Assembly: GCA_020438845.1 (NCBI GenBank)
Contig: JAGQTV010000026.1
Span: forward strand, 1 to 46,276
DNA length: 46,276 bases
Origin: Mycobacterium sp.
GTDB taxonomy: Bacteria; Actinomycetota; Actinomycetes; Mycobacteriales; Mycobacteriaceae
Reading direction: 5' to 3'
Positions within the stretch are counted from its first letter, which is position 1. Each line of letters starts with the position of its first letter. Under the pieces are notes generated by a model that was given only the letters and a program-made list of their open reading frames with translations, was not told the origin of the DNA and did not search any database. This document shows positions 1 through 6,906 of this stretch, piece after piece. The translations under genes were made by a program, and so were the position numbers.

Positions 1-307
1 CCAAACGACGACACTCCCGATGCCGCCATTCCAGCCCCGCCACCTACGAAAGGACCCTGACGACCGCTACGCTGCCCGAAGCCGCCTAACCACAAATCCC
101 GTGTCCACTACATGGGGGCAAGGCCCGACCAAGGAATTAAGAGCATCGACTGTGGATAATCAGCAGAGCCCTCATCAACAAGTCGTCCAAGCTCAGCGGT
201 CCGACTTTTGATCCGGCCCACGAGGTCACGATATGATCTCTATGACTGTGACACATTTCACCGGACGTCGAGGTGGGTAAGTTGGCGACCCAGGCAGAGG
301 CACTGTG
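1..307. other. left-edge region without a confident gene
   Basis: No convincing complete gene is visible. Reading from base 1 in frame 1, a short open stretch rich in Asp, Ala and Pro stops at the TGA at 58-60. It could be the C-terminal tail of a gene that began left of the window, but its low-complexity composition gives no family. The rest, to 307, is leader for the small membrane protein at 308 and contains the promoter-like sequence at 208-237. Longer open frames crossing this stretch have no ribosome site and no recognisable composition. Confidence 0.35.
208..237 (+). promoter_or_regulatory. putative sigma-A-type promoter before the small membrane gene and sodA
   Basis: TTGATC at 208-213 and TATGAT at 232-237 are separated by 18 bases, close to a housekeeping -35/-10 pair, with a good -10. 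It would start transcription near 244, about 60 bases before the start codon of the 53-residue membrane protein. Seen by eye only; no start site is known here. Confidence 0.45.
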
Positions 308-469
308 ATGGCCTCCCGACAGCCAATCGATTCAGGGTCGTCCCCTCAAGTGTCACCCTGGTATGCCTACCCGCCGGCGTGCGACCGCTCCTACCTCGCG
401 GCTGCCGTGCGCGCCGCGGCCATCGCCCTCGTTCTCCTGGTCATACTGGTCTTGGTTGTCGTGCTCTAA
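308..469 (+). CDS. small membrane protein, 53 aa, upstream of sodA
   Basis: An ATG at 308 (with an in-frame GTG just before it) follows an AGAGG ribosome site and opens a 53-codon frame ending in TAA at 467-469. The first 30 residues are polar and contain an aromatic/proline segment (PWYAYPPACD). The last 20 or so form one strongly hydrophobic, Val/Leu/Ile-rich segment running to the C-terminus, so the product is probably a tail-anchored inner-membrane protein. A perfect 6-bp hairpin follows immediately and a promoter-like pair precedes it, so it looks like its own small transcription unit ahead of sodA. I do not recognise a family; the function is unknown. Confidence 0.6.
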   Translation: MASRQPIDSGSSPQVSPWYAYPPACDRSYLAAAVRAAAIALVLLVILVLVVVL

Positions 470-470
470 G

Positions 471-486
471 CCTGTCACTCGACAGG
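471..486 (+). terminator. hairpin after the 53-aa membrane gene
   Basis: CCTGTC (471-476) and GACAGG (481-486) form a perfect 6-bp stem with a 4-base loop, beginning one base after the stop codon. There is no long T run, so it may be a weak terminator or an RNA-stabilising structure. Its position supports the reality of the small gene before it. Confidence 0.4.
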
Positions 487-581
487 TCTGACCCTGCTTC
501 TTGCGGTGTGGGCGGTCATGCAGCAGTGTTAATCCCCGAGAGTGGTTTACCGACAGCTGAACATCGACAGAGGAAGGTCTC

Positions 582-1205
582 GTGGCTGACTACACCTTGC
601 CCGACTTGGACTGGGACTACGGCGCGCTGGAGCCGCACATCTCCGGCCAGATCAACGAGTTGCACCACAGTAAGCACCATGCCGCCTACGTCGCAGGAGC
701 GAATGCCGCCGTCGCGAAGCTTGAAGAGGCGCGCGCCAACGACGATCACGCCGCGATCTTCCTGAACGAGAAGAACCTGGCCTTCCACCTGGGTGGTCAC
801 GTCAATCACTCGATCTGGTGGAAGAACCTCTCCCCCAACGGGGGGGACAAGCCCACCGGAGATCTGGCCGCCGCCATCGACGACGCCTTCGGTTCATTCG
901 ACAAGTTCCGGGCACAATTCACCGCCGCAGCCAACGGCCTGCAGGGATCCGGCTGGGCCGTGTTCGGCTATGACAGCCTCGGTGACAAACTGCTCACCTT
1001 CCAGCTCTACGACCAGCAAGCCAACGTACCGCTCGGGATAATCCCGTTGCTTCAGGTCGATATGTGGGAACACGCCTTCTATCTCCAGTACAAGAACGTC
1101 AAGGCCGACTACGTCAAGGCGTTCTGGAATGTGGTCAATTGGGAGGACGTCCAAAACCGCTACGCCGCAGCGATTTCGAAGACGCAAGGCCTCATCTTCG
1201 GCTGA
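582..1205 (+). CDS. sodA: superoxide dismutase SodA (Fe/Mn family)
   Basis: Dismutates superoxide to oxygen and peroxide. In mycobacteria the tetramer is abundant and appears outside the cell without a Sec signal, and none is visible here. The 207-residue product has the full family length. The four metal ligands are at His28, His76, Asp160 (in DMWEH) and His164. Residue 145, next to the active site, is Gln. From memory, the M. tuberculosis iron enzyme has His145 and Gln there favours manganese, so I infer a Mn-preferring enzyme. Translation starts at GTG 582 behind a GAGGAAGG ribosome site. The next gene is Rv3847-like, as in the M. tuberculosis sodA region, and a strong hairpin follows the stop codon, so sodA is probably monocistronic. 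Confidence 0.97.
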   Translation: MADYTLPDLDWDYGALEPHISGQINELHHSKHHAAYVAGANAAVAKLEEARANDDHAAIFLNEKNLAFHLGGHVNHSIWWKNLSPNGGDKPTGDLAAAIDDAFGSFDKFRAQFTAAANGLQGSGWAVFGYDSLGDKLLTFQLYDQQANVPLGIIPLLQVDMWEHAFYLQYKNVKADYVKAFWNVVNWEDVQNRYAAAISKTQGLIFG

Positions 1206-1218
1206 CAGTCGCGAGAGG

Positions 1219-1250
1219 TAGGGGCGCCGCAGATCGCTGTGGCGCCCCTA
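1219..1250 (+). terminator. sodA terminator hairpin
   Basis: TAGGGGCGCC (1219-1228) pairs perfectly with GGCGCCCCTA (1241-1250) around a 12-base loop, 14 bases after the sodA stop codon, and is followed by a modestly T-rich stretch. This is typical of mycobacterial stem terminators with little U-tail. Confidence 0.75.
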
Positions 1251-1391
1251 TTCGCATTTCAGGACGGCATTCCATTCTGGCCGATTAGCACTCCCGTCCT
1301 ATTGTGTGCCAGCCGTTATGTGCCCCATGCTGTTCCGCACCGGCCCGCTGGCGTGTCGCACTGGTTCCCTACGGAGTGTTGCGGAGGCGAG

Positions 1392-1925
1392 ATGGAGAGC
1401 AGTTCAGGGCGTGCAGTGGAAATTGCACCTTTTCATGCCCGCGGTTGCCTGAAGGGTTTCGTCGTTTCCGGCCGGTGGCCTAACTCGACAAAGGAATGGG
1501 CTCAACTTTTGATGGTGGCCGTCCGGGTCGCATCCGTACCCGGATTGCTCTCGACCACAACCATTTTTGGGGTTCGAGAAGAACTGCCGGAGCGGCCGGC
1601 GCCGGGAACGGTGGGGCTGGTACTTGCCGAGGGCACCGTTGTCGGCGAGGCCGCCGTTCCCCCCGGACATTTCGCCACCAAGCAGCCACCCGCCCTGATC
1701 ATGCTGCATCCCCCGTCGGAAACTACGCCCTCGTTGCCCGAATGCTCAGGGGCTGCTTCCGGGTGCGTGCTGCTGCCAGGTCTGCCGCACCTCGGATTGG
1801 AGCATCGCGCCGCATGGGTGGAAGCCGAGGCCGACGGGACGGTTACCAGCATGGTCAGCCGGGTGGGAGTCGATCCGATCAGCCATCCGGACACCGCGAT
1901 CCTGGCGATGCTGCTTGCCGCGTAG
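1392..1925 (+). CDS. conserved mycobacterial protein, Rv3847-like
   Basis: A 177-residue soluble protein matching, as I recall it, Rv3847, the conserved hypothetical next to sodA in M. tuberculosis; the segments WAQLLMVAVRVAS, MLHPPSETTPSLP and WVEAEADGTVTS are characteristic. No signal peptide, membrane segment or catalytic motif is evident. The open frame extends upstream to 1239, but ATG 1392 has a GGAGG ribosome site at good spacing and gives the family length, so I chose it. The sodA terminator lies between the two genes and about 140 bases separate them from this start, so it should have its own promoter. Function unknown. Confidence 0.85.
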   Translation: MESSSGRAVEIAPFHARGCLKGFVVSGRWPNSTKEWAQLLMVAVRVASVPGLLSTTTIFGVREELPERPAPGTVGLVLAEGTVVGEAAVPPGHFATKQPPALIMLHPPSETTPSLPECSGAASGCVLLPGLPHLGLEHRAAWVEAEADGTVTSMVSRVGVDPISHPDTAILAMLLAA

Positions 1926-2390
1926 CTCCGCGGACCCGGTGACCGATTCCCCCGGCCACTGACACGACGCCCTGTCTCGGTTTTAGCTCGCTGCCGACAT
2001 GGCGCGGAGGTCGTAAATGCCGACGCCGCGAGGCTCCCGTCTGCTGTCCTGGCTCATTCCCACGCAGCAAAGCATCTTCCGGCGGTACTGAGAAATTCTG
2101 ATAGTTGCCAGCGTGACAGCCGAATTCTCCAGACCCGGCCGGACGATGATTGCGCCCCACTGGCTGGCCGAGACGGTCCAGTTGTTCGACTCGCCGTCGT
2201 CAATACTGGGTATGCGAGGAATTTCCCCTGTGGAAAACGGCAGAAAACGTTTGCCCGAACCCTCGGACCTGGCTACTATCAGACTCGCCCGAGAGTTTGC
2301 ACTTGGCGGCCCCCAAAAGGGAAGCTAGTATTGGGTAGCAAACCACCTATTGGGTGGAGGAGTTTCGTGTTCGTGTCTTGGAGGAAATAG
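1926..2390. other. long espR upstream region
   Basis: These 465 bases hold no gene I can support; M. tuberculosis has a membrane protein gene, Rv3848, in this interval. An open frame at 2113-2328 has reasonable third-position GC in its first half only and no clear ribosome site. The right third looks regulatory: two TTTGC sequences (2250-2254 and 2296-2300) resemble the core reported for EspR binding, followed by a promoter-like pair (2303-2331) and a duplicated TATTGGGT. A long upstream region suits a self-regulated nucleoid-associated regulator, but that is inference. Confidence 0.5.
2303..2331 (+). promoter_or_regulatory. putative espR promoter
   Basis: TTGGCG (2303-2308) and TAGTAT (2326-2331) are 17 bases apart, a plausible housekeeping pair placing the start near 2338 and leaving a leader of about 50 bases. 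TATTGGGT occurs at 2329-2336, overlapping the -10, and again at 2348-2355 in the leader, 19 bases apart. Confidence 0.45.
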
Positions 2391-2789
2391 ATGAGCACAA
2401 CGTTCTCAGCGCGCTTGAACCGTCTGTTCGAGACGGTGTATCCGCCTGGCCGTGGCCCGCACACCTCCGCCGAGGTCATTTCGGCCCTCAAGGCCGAGGG
2501 CATCACCATGTCGGCTCCGTACCTGTCGCAGTTGCGTTCGGGCAACCGGACCAACCCATCGGCCGGCACCATGACCGCGCTGGCCAACTTCTTCCGGATC
2601 AAGCCGGAGTACTTCACCGACGATGAGTACTACGCGAAGTTGGACCGGGAACTCACCTGGCTGGCCAACATGCGCGACGAGGGTATTAGGCGCATCGCAG
2701 CCCGGACGGTTGGGCTCTCGCCCGAGGCACAGCAGTCCGTCGTCGAGAAGGTCGACGAATTGCGCCGCGAGGAACACCTCGACGCCTAG
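2391..2789 (+). CDS. espR: EspR nucleoid-associated regulator
   Basis: An XRE-type helix-turn-helix DNA-binding protein, known in M. tuberculosis as a dimer that controls espACD (and so ESX-1 secretion) and binds many sites across the chromosome. The 132-residue length equals that of the M. tuberculosis protein. The N-terminal helix-turn-helix includes APYLSQLRSGNRTNPS and is followed by NFFRIKPEYF; the C-terminal helical part, from about residue 80, would carry dimerisation. ATG 2391 has a strong GGAGGAAA site. A long perfect hairpin ends the gene. EspR is kept although no ESX-1 genes are in this window, which fits its wider regulatory role. The genes converging on it encode an ImmA-like peptidase and a membrane protein. 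Confidence 0.97.
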   Translation: MSTTFSARLNRLFETVYPPGRGPHTSAEVISALKAEGITMSAPYLSQLRSGNRTNPSAGTMTALANFFRIKPEYFTDDEYYAKLDRELTWLANMRDEGIRRIAARTVGLSPEAQQSVVEKVDELRREEHLDA

Positions 2790-2852
2790 TCGGAACGCCG
2801 ACCACTCGGCCGTCCAAAACCTGAAAACGACACCACCGTCGACGTCTGTCAC
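2770..2852. repeat. imperfect direct repeat, copy 1 (espR 3' end)
   Basis: The espR 3' end and the bases after it recur about 205 bases downstream at 2975-3056. Over the first 49 bases only six positions differ; a one-base gap and more scattered changes follow, then a nearly matching end around GTCGACGTC. Copy 1 contains the espR stop codon and the left arm of its terminator. Confidence 0.75.
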
Positions 2853-2872
2853 GTCGACGGTGGTGTCGTTTT
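2824..2872 (+). terminator. espR terminator, perfect 21-bp stem
   Basis: The arms at 2824-2844 and 2852-2872 are perfectly complementary over 21 bases with a 7-base loop. The left arm begins AAAA and the right arm ends TTTT, so it works as an intrinsic terminator in both directions. It separates espR from the convergent membrane gene ending at 2991. Confidence 0.9.
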
Positions 2873-2974
2873 GGCTTCTGTGCGGGCTCCTCGAACATCT
2901 GCTGTGCACGCCGAACCGGCATGCTCGATCTGCTCAGCCAGCCCCGCAGGTGGTGCCCTTCACTCGCCTTCCGG

Positions 2975-3056
2975 CGGAACGCCCCGACCCCTAGTCGGAA
3001 CGTCGACCACTCGGCCGTTCAAACCTCAGGGCGACGACATTGTCGACGTCCGTTAC
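2975..3056. repeat. imperfect direct repeat, copy 2 (3' end of the convergent membrane gene)
   Basis: Second copy of the repeat at 2770-2852. Here it holds the stop codon and last 22 or so codons of the minus-strand membrane gene (C-terminal residues ...TDVDNVVALRF...). Read on the minus strand, copy 1 still gives TDVDGGVVFRF, so the two copies resemble each other as protein as well as DNA. Confidence 0.75.
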
Positions 3057-4220
3057 CTCGGCATCAGCCTCAGGTTCATCGACGTCCCCATCCAGGTCAT
3101 CCGGACCCAACTGCGCTTCACGGCCGCGATCGGGGTTCTCCAGGAGAAATCGGTACTGACGGGCGATCTCGAGAATCCATTCGCGGTCGGAGCAGTCCTC
3201 AGGCTGGCGCAACCAGCCTCTGCCTGGGAAGGCGGCTGCAGCAGCCAAGGGATCGCCGCCATCGCTGCCGGCCCAGATCCAACGTGCCACTGCCAGGGCC
3301 TGGTCGGCCGTGCTGGCCCCTTCCGGAGGCTCCGGCTCGTCACCGTCCGGCTCGTCACCGTCTATTGCTTCCAGGTAAATCGAATCGGAGATCAGCGAAA
3401 GTTGTTCAGCGACCCGGAACACCAGCGGTCCGCGTGGCCGCACTCCGATACCAACATCGGGGTGGCGCTTGACCAACTCCTGCTGCAAAGGGCGGATGAG
3501 GCGCAGTTCTCGTCGGGCGCCGACCCAGTCCTCGCTCGACGGTAGCAACGACCCGGCCGCCACGATGGCCATCGCAGCGACCAGCAACGTTGCCGCCGTG
3601 CCGACGCCGATCAAATGCGTGGTTCCCAACGCCCGAATCAGGAAGAAGGCGCTTGCTGCCACGATCAGGGCAATTCCCGCGGTGAACAAGAACAGGGCCC
3701 GGCCCCGGCGGCTCGAATTCGACAGCCGAAGACCCACCCACGAAGCCAGCGTCAGGGCCAGCAGCACGTAGACGAGCGGCACGAGCCAGGGTAATGCCGT
3801 ATTCGAACTCAGATAGCGCTCGAGATAATCTTGCGGATCCATCTGCGGAAAACGCTCACCGGTCAAGAACAGCACCAGCGCAATCGCTGAGATCGCGGCC
3901 GCGATCCCATACTGAACGATCGCCAATCTCCGCGTCATAGCCAGCCGTTGGCTGGAGGCCACCGACGTAATCATCACGAAGCTGCCGGCAGCCGAGAAGA
4001 TAAGGGCAATCTCCCTGATCGCGACCGAGATATTGGGCCAGCGCAGCGCTCGGTCCACCAGCAGACTCAACGGGGTCCAGTTAAGAGCAGCCAACACCCC
4101 CAGACTGCCCAACGCCACGATCATCCCACTGCTTACTACTGACTGTCGGTTGACCAGCGCCCAGCCGATCCGCAGCCCGGTGGCCAGGCCAAGAAGGCCG
4201 GCAATCACCCAGACGATCAA
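2991..4220 (-). CDS. multi-pass membrane protein, MAB_1171c-type putative transporter
   Basis: A 409-residue protein with about seven predicted membrane segments in the first 245 residues, then a soluble C-terminal half of about 160 residues rich in Asp and Glu. It looks like the actinobacterial MAB_1171c family, often named a putative transporter and, as I recall, often encoded beside an ImmA/IrrE-type peptidase and an XRE regulator. That arrangement holds here: the ImmA-like gene is immediately upstream and EspR is the convergent neighbour. The start is TTG 4220, inside the upstream stop codon (TTGA), so the pair is probably translationally coupled; GTG 4208 is an alternative. Substrate and role are unknown. 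Its last codons lie in a DNA repeat shared with the espR end. Confidence 0.75.
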   Translation of the reverse strand: MIVWVIAGLLGLATGLRIGWALVNRQSVVSSGMIVALGSLGVLAALNWTPLSLLVDRALRWPNISVAIREIALIFSAAGSFVMITSVASSQRLAMTRRLAIVQYGIAAAISAIALVLFLTGERFPQMDPQDYLERYLSSNTALPWLVPLVYVLLALTLASWVGLRLSNSSRRGRALFLFTAGIALIVAASAFFLIRALGTTHLIGVGTAATLLVAAMAIVAAGSLLPSSEDWVGARRELRLIRPLQQELVKRHPDVGIGVRPRGPLVFRVAEQLSLISDSIYLEAIDGDEPDGDEPEPPEGASTADQALAVARWIWAGSDGGDPLAAAAAFPGRGWLRQPEDCSDREWILEIARQYRFLLENPDRGREAQLGPDDLDGDVDEPEADAEVTDVDNVVALRFERPSGRRSD

Positions 4221-4708
4221 CCAAATGCCTCTCCGAGGCGAACCTGGGCAATCGAGGCACGGTCGCTACGCAGTCGGCCGAGGCGGTACAACAGCAAGGC
4301 CGCAAAATCTTCGGCTTCCTGCTCGATGTCTTCGCCGCCGGGGCCCATGCACCCGGTCCGCTGGCTGAGCATGTAACTGATCAGATCGTCGCTGGCGAAG
4401 TCGGTGGCACCGCGTGCCACCTCGGTCACGGGCATCCCGTCATGCCCCAATACCAGGTGGCCGAGTTCGTGAGCGAGCGTTCGGTCCGCGGTAGGTAGCC
4501 CGTGCTGGATCAGAAATTCATCGTGGTCGGCGTACTGGCGCCACTGACCGGAAACACCCGGGGGCAATTCGGCCATGCTGACGTCGATCGGACGGCCGCG
4601 GTCCTCTCCAACGGCCGCTACCAACCGCGTCAGCGAGACCTCGCCCTCACGGGGGGCAAGAACGAGGACCCCATTCACCGCTTTCGTCACACGTCGGCCT
4701 ACTGACAT
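4217..4708 (-). CDS. ImmA/IrrE-like zinc metallopeptidase
   Basis: A 163-residue protein with the gluzincin motif HELGHLVLGH at about residues 80-89: His80 and His84 as zinc ligands, Glu81 as the catalytic base. Glu residues near 130 (QEAEDFAALLLY) are candidates for the third ligand. In known ImmA and IrrE systems such peptidases cut or inactivate an XRE-type repressor, releasing its genes. The open frame begins at 4759, but ATG 4708 has a GAGGAGG site 7 bases upstream and is preferred. It overlaps the membrane gene by four bases. Whether its target is EspR, another XRE protein or something else cannot be told from sequence; the position next to espR is only suggestive. Peptidase-like fold fairly sure, activity inferred. 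Confidence 0.8.
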   Translation of the reverse strand: MSVGRRVTKAVNGVLVLAPREGEVSLTRLVAAVGEDRGRPIDVSMAELPPGVSGQWRQYADHDEFLIQHGLPTADRTLAHELGHLVLGHDGMPVTEVARGATDFASDDLISYMLSQRTGCMGPGGEDIEQEAEDFAALLLYRLGRLRSDRASIAQVRLGEAFG

Positions 4709-4755
4709 CTCACCGCCTCCTCGGAGCCGGGTCATTGTGAGTCGCGGGTATCGGG

Positions 4756-5481
4756 TCACTGCAGGAACCGCGTTCGCGCAGAGGTCGGGAAGAGGCCCGG
4801 CTTGGCCTGGCGGTAACCCATGAATGCGCCGATAGCCGTCAAACCCAGGAGCGTGACCAATCCGGGAACGACCAATGGATCGAACTGCGGCAGAGCGGCG
4901 TCACTCACGTTGGCGGGAAGGCCCAAACGCAATGACCGCGGAGTGAGAGCAATAGGCCGGTTCCGGTTGGGCTCCGGAGCCACCGCGTCCGCGGGGCTAC
5001 TCACCGGGCGGACGACCGGCGCCAGCACCGGTTCCACCGCAGCCGCAGCAGGACTGACGCTCGCGGGGACGGCCGCCGGCGGGACGGTGTCGGCCGCTGT
5101 CTCAGCAGCTTCCGGCTGCTCTCCGAATGTGGTAGTGGCGGTGTCCGACACCAATATTGTCGGCACCCGGTCGGCGGGCATTCCGAGTTTCGGTGCCGGG
5201 AGCGTTCTTCTTGCCGGCGTTGCGAGTCGGGCCGGATTGTCGCCTCCGGTTGCGCTGACCCTTGTCCGTCCTGACGGCTGTTGCCGACCCAACCCGGCCT
5301 GCGAACTCATGAAGCCTTGCTTGGAACTGTCGCCCGGGCGGCTGGCCCCGCTCTGCACACCCGGTCTCCCACCCGGTTCGGCCGACGCCGGCGCAGCGCC
5401 CAGAATTCCGGATCCGACGCTGAGCAAACCGGCGGCGACCAGCCAACTGGCCACCACGATATGCCCACGCGACCGCTTCAC
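4756..5481 (-). CDS. exported Ala/Pro-rich protein with C-terminal membrane anchor
   Basis: A 241-residue product from GTG 5481, chosen because GAGGAAGGG precedes it closely; the frame stays open far upstream, and ATG 5514 has no ribosome site. Residues 1-35 form a signal peptide (basic KRSRG, a hydrophobic stretch, then APASAEP). The middle is low-complexity Ala/Pro/Arg/Ser. Near the C-terminus, LVTLLGLTAIGAFMGY is a membrane segment followed by a basic tail, so the protein is probably held at the outer face of the membrane or in the wall. No enzyme motif is seen and I do not recognise a family. The ImmA-like gene lies 47 bases downstream, so co-transcription is possible. Confidence 0.7.
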   Translation of the reverse strand: MKRSRGHIVVASWLVAAGLLSVGSGILGAAPASAEPGGRPGVQSGASRPGDSSKQGFMSSQAGLGRQQPSGRTRVSATGGDNPARLATPARRTLPAPKLGMPADRVPTILVSDTATTTFGEQPEAAETAADTVPPAAVPASVSPAAAAVEPVLAPVVRPVSSPADAVAPEPNRNRPIALTPRSLRLGLPANVSDAALPQFDPLVVPGLVTLLGLTAIGAFMGYRQAKPGLFPTSARTRFLQ

Positions 5482-5655
5482 GAACCCTTCCTCAGAGGCA
5501 TCGGGCGCCGCCATCGGCGCCGGCGTTTTGCAGTTATTTAATAATTGTGGCATATCCGCAGGTGGTACGACTAGCACTAATAACAGGCGATAGTGTTTAG
5601 GCCACTGGTCCGGTAGCGCACTGCGCCCCGCCCCAACCCCCGGAAGGCGATATCG
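5482..5655. promoter_or_regulatory. divergent intergenic region with an AT-rich core
   Basis: It separates the minus-strand exported protein from the plus-strand Rv3850-like gene. Bases 5531-5553 are unusually AT-rich for this genome (the run includes TTATTTAATAATT), so promoters in both directions are likely, but I could not assign a confident -35/-10 pair. Confidence 0.4.
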
Positions 5656-6336
5656 ATGGGTCTGTTCAGCAAACGCAAGAGCCGTGCGACCAAGCGTGCC
5701 GAAGCTCGGGCTCTCAAGGCCCGGGCCAAGGTCGAGGCCAAGATGGAAGCAAAACTTGCTGCCAAGAACGAGGCCAAGCGCATCAAGGCAGCTGAGCGAT
5801 CCGAGAACAAAGCGATTAGGGCGGAACTCAAGGCGAAGCGGAATTCCGACCGCACCGCGGTCCGTGTCGCCGAGACCCAGTTGCGGACTGCCCGGGAGGG
5901 CAAGGTGCTCTCCCCCAGCCGGATTCGGCGCACGATGACGGCGTCGCGACTGCTGGCACCGGTACTGGTACCGGTGGTCTACCGGGCGGCGATGGCGGCC
6001 CGGGGGGTGATCGACGAGCGGCGCGCCGAGCGCCTCGGTGTCCCGGTCACCCGGTTGGGACAGTTCTCCGGCGAAGGCGGCCGACTGTCGGCGCGCATTT
6101 CCAGCGCGGAACACTCCCTGGAACTCATCACCTCCAACAATGCCAAGCCTGGCCACCAAGACGCCGAGACCAAGAAGTTCGTCGCTGCGATGACCGACCG
6201 TCTCGCTGCGTTGTCAGCGGGGGTGACAGCGGCAGAGAACCTGCCCGGCCCTCGTCGGCGAGCCGCCCACATATCGATAGGCGAACAGCTCGATGGCATC
6301 GAGGCCGATCTCATGGCGCGCCTCGGTGTTTTCTGA
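5656..6336 (+). CDS. conserved protein, Rv3850-like
   Basis: A 226-residue protein opening with MGLFSKRKSRATKRAEARA and then a long Lys/Ala/Glu/Arg-rich helical stretch to about residue 70, probably a charged single helix or coiled coil. A more conventional C-terminal part includes LLAPVLVPVVYRAAMAAR (about 97-114), a possible membrane-associating segment. It matches Rv3850 as I recall it, which in M. tuberculosis lies just after espR. Here the ImmA-like, membrane and exported genes sit between the two. Start ATG 5656 follows a GGAAGGCG site. The hns-like gene is about 100 bases downstream on the same strand. Function unknown; the basic helix near a nucleoid protein gene could suggest nucleic-acid or surface binding, but that is speculation. 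Confidence 0.82.
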   Translation: MGLFSKRKSRATKRAEARALKARAKVEAKMEAKLAAKNEAKRIKAAERSENKAIRAELKAKRNSDRTAVRVAETQLRTAREGKVLSPSRIRRTMTASRLLAPVLVPVVYRAAMAARGVIDERRAERLGVPVTRLGQFSGEGGRLSARISSAEHSLELITSNNAKPGHQDAETKKFVAAMTDRLAALSAGVTAAENLPGPRRRAAHISIGEQLDGIEADLMARLGVF

Positions 6337-6438
6337 CGACCTCGAAGAAGCGCGCTCCGCGGGGCCTCACACCGGCGTACCCCTGCACTGGCATGATTGG
6401 GCTGCCCGCTAACTCGAGCCGACAAAGGAGCGGTACCA

Positions 6439-6906
6439 GTGGCTGAGAACCAAGAACCCGCCAAGAAGGCACCGGCAAAGAAAGCCCCGGCCAAGAAGGC
6501 ACCGGCAAAGAAAGCCCCGGCCAAGAAGGCACCGGCAAAGAAGGCTCCCGTCAAGAAGGCTCCGGCAAAGAAGGCACCGATCAAAGCAACGCCGGCGCCG
6601 GCCGCACCCGTGAAGAAGGCGCCCCCCGCCAAGACGGTCGCCGAGAAGGCACCCGATACTCCAGCACTGGAGGCCGCAGCCGAAGCTCCCGCGCTCGAGG
6701 CTGCTCCGGACGCTCCCGCGCTCGAGGCAGCACCCGAGCATGCCGCATTGACCGCCGGAATTTCAGCGCCCCCGGCCGCCGGCGCCGAGCCCGTCGACCC
6801 TTCGGCGGTGCAAGATGATGCCGGAAAGGTCCGCCTCCCCGTCGCCGTCGGCCTGGCGGTCGCCAGCCTGCTGGCCGTGTTGATCCGTCGGCTCCGGCGA
6901 AGTTGA
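6439..6906 (+). CDS. hns: Hns-like membrane-anchored KAP-repeat protein (Rv3852-like)
   Basis: A 155-residue protein with three parts: Lys/Ala/Pro repeats (AKKAP) from about residue 6 to 70, resembling histone H1 tails; an acidic Ala/Glu/Pro middle with repeated PALEAAP motifs; and a C-terminal membrane helix (about 133-149) ending in RRLRRS. This is the layout of Rv3852, called hns in M. tuberculosis, which binds DNA and is membrane-linked. GTG 6439 follows AAGGAG by 8 bases and is preferred over the longer frame from 6397. The KAP region is encoded by 30-bp tandem repeats, so its length may vary between strains. The stop codon overlaps the TTG start of rraA, indicating an operon. Confidence 0.9.
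   Translation: MAENQEPAKKAPAKKAPAKKAPAKKAPAKKAPAKKAPVKKAPAKKAPIKATPAPAAPVKKAPPAKTVAEKAPDTPALEAAAEAPALEAAPDAPALEAAPEHAALTAGISAPPAAGAEPVDPSAVQDDAGKVRLPVAVGLAVASLLAVLIRRLRRS
6461..6580 (+). repeat. 30-bp tandem repeat, 4 units, encoding the KAP tail
   Basis: Units at 6461-6490 and 6491-6520 are identical; those at 6521-6550 and 6551-6580 are progressively diverged. Each encodes ten residues of the Lys/Ala/Pro repeat, so gain or loss of a unit keeps the frame. Confidence 0.9.

Noticed and set aside
208-765. 185-codon frame crossing the small membrane gene and the sodA start
   Set aside because: It overlaps sodA out of frame, is rich in Arg and Cys without pattern, and has no ribosome site.
2113-2328. 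71-codon frame in the espR upstream region
   Set aside because: Codon use is plausible only in its first half; no ribosome site, and it runs through the putative espR promoter.
5482-6159. upstream extension of the exported protein frame
   Set aside because: It runs antisense through the Rv3850-like gene and lacks a ribosome site; GTG 5481 has one and starts a signal peptide.
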